Shown here: positions 5,487 to 6,362 of the stretch, one piece after another
Position numbering within the stretch: position 1 is the first letter of the stretch
Layout: every line of letters starts with the position of its first letter
NCBI GenBank assembly: GCA_030587525.1
Contig: JAUQYW010000804.1
Location: 1-6,362, forward strand
Source: Candidatus Sigynarchaeota archaeon
GTDB taxonomy: Archaea; Asgardarchaeota; Lokiarchaeia; Sigynarchaeales; Sigynarchaeaceae
Direction: 5' to 3'
DNA: 6,362 bases
Made by a program: the position numbers and the translations under genes
Notes under the pieces: model-generated
What the model saw: the letters and a program-made list of their open reading frames with translations, nothing else
What the model was told of the DNA's origin: nothing
The model's database searches: none

Positions 5487-6362
5487 TCATAGCTTAATCC
5501 CTAGGGAAATCAGCAAGTTCGGGAGCAGGTTGGCCAATTTCTTGAAATCCTCCTGGGATGGGAACTGCTTTTTCCCTGCTATCAAGCATAAGAATGCAGT
5601 AATATCCTTTTCCTCTAGTCTCAAAAATCCGTACTCATCATCATTGATCTCAAGCAATAAAACACCGACTTCGATTTTTGCATCAAGGAGTCTCTGTTTT
5701 AGATGAAATAAGGATGGTACAACGTATGCAACAAGGTTTGATGCGTCGGGTTTCTTGAATTCAGATCCTATCATTAACCCACTTGCATCGACGAGGACTG
5801 CGCCCTTAAGATTGAGAGTCTCGATAACACCTTTCAACGCGAGTTTCGTGAGGGCATCCATAGTTGGGTAAAAAGTGCTGAAGACGCGAGAGAATGCTTT
5901 CTTAATGGACCATTGATCATGGACAGATGTTCGATAGAATTCGGTGGGAAACCTCTTCTCCACGACCAGTTCCAATTTCTCCTGGAGGTATGCTATGTGT
6001 ATTTCCTCTTCTTTCTCAGCCTTCAAGATCGAGTTTTCTGCCTTGTGAAATAAGAAAAATAAATAGGGGGTAATCTCTAACTCCATAAATTTATCCAGTA
6101 CATCTTTCACATAGAGTACGGCTACATCGTACCTCTGAACATCCTTGACGTCGATTACAAATATACAAATCTCCGTTGCATCGTAATATTGAGCCGGATT
6201 TCTCAAATAATTTATTAGATCCTTCTTTTGACCGCCAAGATCGTGAGTGATAATATAATGATCAAGAAAACGAAGTTCATTATACTCCACACCGATCGTC
6301 GGCTGCAGCGAGGTAATTTGGGCCAATCCCTCCTTTAAGCACTTGACAATGGTAGTTTTTCC
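5487..6362 (-). CDS. Rag/Gtr-like GTPase with C-terminal roadblock-like domain (5' end outside window)
   Basis: The visible 291 codons begin at the right edge with GKTTIVKCLKEG, the end of a P-loop (G1), so only the first few residues are missing. G2 is PTIG (visible residues 21-24). G3 is HDLGGQ (40-45). G4 is HKAE (106-109), with His in place of Asn as in Rag/Gtr proteins and Glu in place of the usual Asp. G5 is RTSVHDQWSI (144-153), Rag-like. From about residue 163 to the end comes a roadblock/longin-type domain (LKGVIETLNLKGAVLVDASG, then strand-helix-strand through VGVLLLEINDDEYGFLRLE), as in RagA/RagC and Gtr proteins, where it mediates dimerisation. No membrane segment is seen. It converges on the TFB remnant. 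Possible partners include the Arf/Rag-like GTPase upstream (inference). The TTG at 6324-6326 is not the true start, since the P-loop lies ahead of it. Confidence 0.88.
   Translation of the reverse strand, partial: GKTTIVKCLKEGLAQITSLQPTIGVEYNELRFLDHYIITHDLGGQKKDLINYLRNPAQYYDATEICIFVIDVKDVQRYDVAVLYVKDVLDKFMELEITPYLFFLFHKAENSILKAEKEEEIHIAYLQEKLELVVEKRFPTEFYRTSVHDQWSIKKAFSRVFSTFYPTMDALTKLALKGVIETLNLKGAVLVDASGLMIGSEFKKPDASNLVAYVVPSLFHLKQRLLDAKIEVGVLLLEINDDEYGFLRLEEKDITAFLCLIAGKKQFPSQEDFKKLANLLPNLLISLGIKL

Noticed and set aside
6324..6334. TTG preceded by AAGGAGGGA on the minus strand, resembling a start with a Shine-Dalgarno site
   Set aside because: There is no spacing between the purine run and the TTG, and the in-frame codons upstream encode the P-loop GKTT. 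The real start is therefore beyond the window edge.
1..6362. CRISPR arrays, tRNA or rRNA genes
   Set aside because: No spaced identical repeats, cloverleaf-like segment or conserved rRNA stretch was seen on either strand. The only tandem repeat is the coding 42-bp array.

Overview
The window looks like archaeal DNA, most likely from an Asgard archaeon. The evidence is two small GTPases with Arf/Rag (Gtr) character, one of them carrying a C-terminal roadblock/longin-type domain, together with a recognisable C-terminal end of a TFB/TFIIB transcription factor and small zinc-ribbon proteins. The assignment is inferred from protein families, because there is no rRNA or other marker gene here.

Left third (1-1805): a complete-looking insertion sequence. 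A perfect 20-bp inverted repeat lies at the exact left edge (1-20) and at 1786-1805, flanking one minus-strand transposase of 558 aa (N-terminal Cys4 zinc finger, HTH-like helices, DDE core with a C-x2-H motif after the second Asp). The window begins exactly at the outer base of the repeat, so this may be an assembly break at a repeated element.

1806-2555: a gene graveyard next to the IS. It holds a frameshifted protein-like stretch with a possible membrane segment (1809-2272) and the first 27 codons of a response-regulator receiver domain (2387-2470). No intact gene is seen.

2556-4642: a tight plus-strand three-gene cluster. Gene 1 (127 aa) and gene 2 (370 aa) share a zinc-binding-like module with identical cysteine spacing (C-x2-C-x29-C). 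Gene 2 has a leading array of nine 14-residue repeats and a C-terminal winged-helix-like domain. Gene 3 is an Arf-like GTPase with Rag-like G4 and G5 motifs, whose GTG start overlaps gene 2. The gaps are 15 nt and -4 nt, which suggests co-transcription and a shared role. One possibility is a GTPase with zinc/winged-helix partners, but the biochemical function is unknown.

4643-5391: a broken TFB-like locus. A plus-strand piece resembling cyclin repeat 1 (4643-4912) and a plus-strand piece ending in the TFB signature TEVTVR (5149-5391) are separated by about 230 bp more than in an intact TFB. That extra DNA contains a 48-aa zinc ribbon on the opposite strand (4913-5059) which itself resembles a TFB zinc ribbon and looks intact.

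5487-6362: a minus-strand Rag/Gtr-like GTPase with a roadblock-like C-terminus. It enters from the right edge, where the last bases encode the GKTT of its P-loop, and it converges on the TFB remnant. Two Rag-flavoured GTPases therefore flank the TFB debris.
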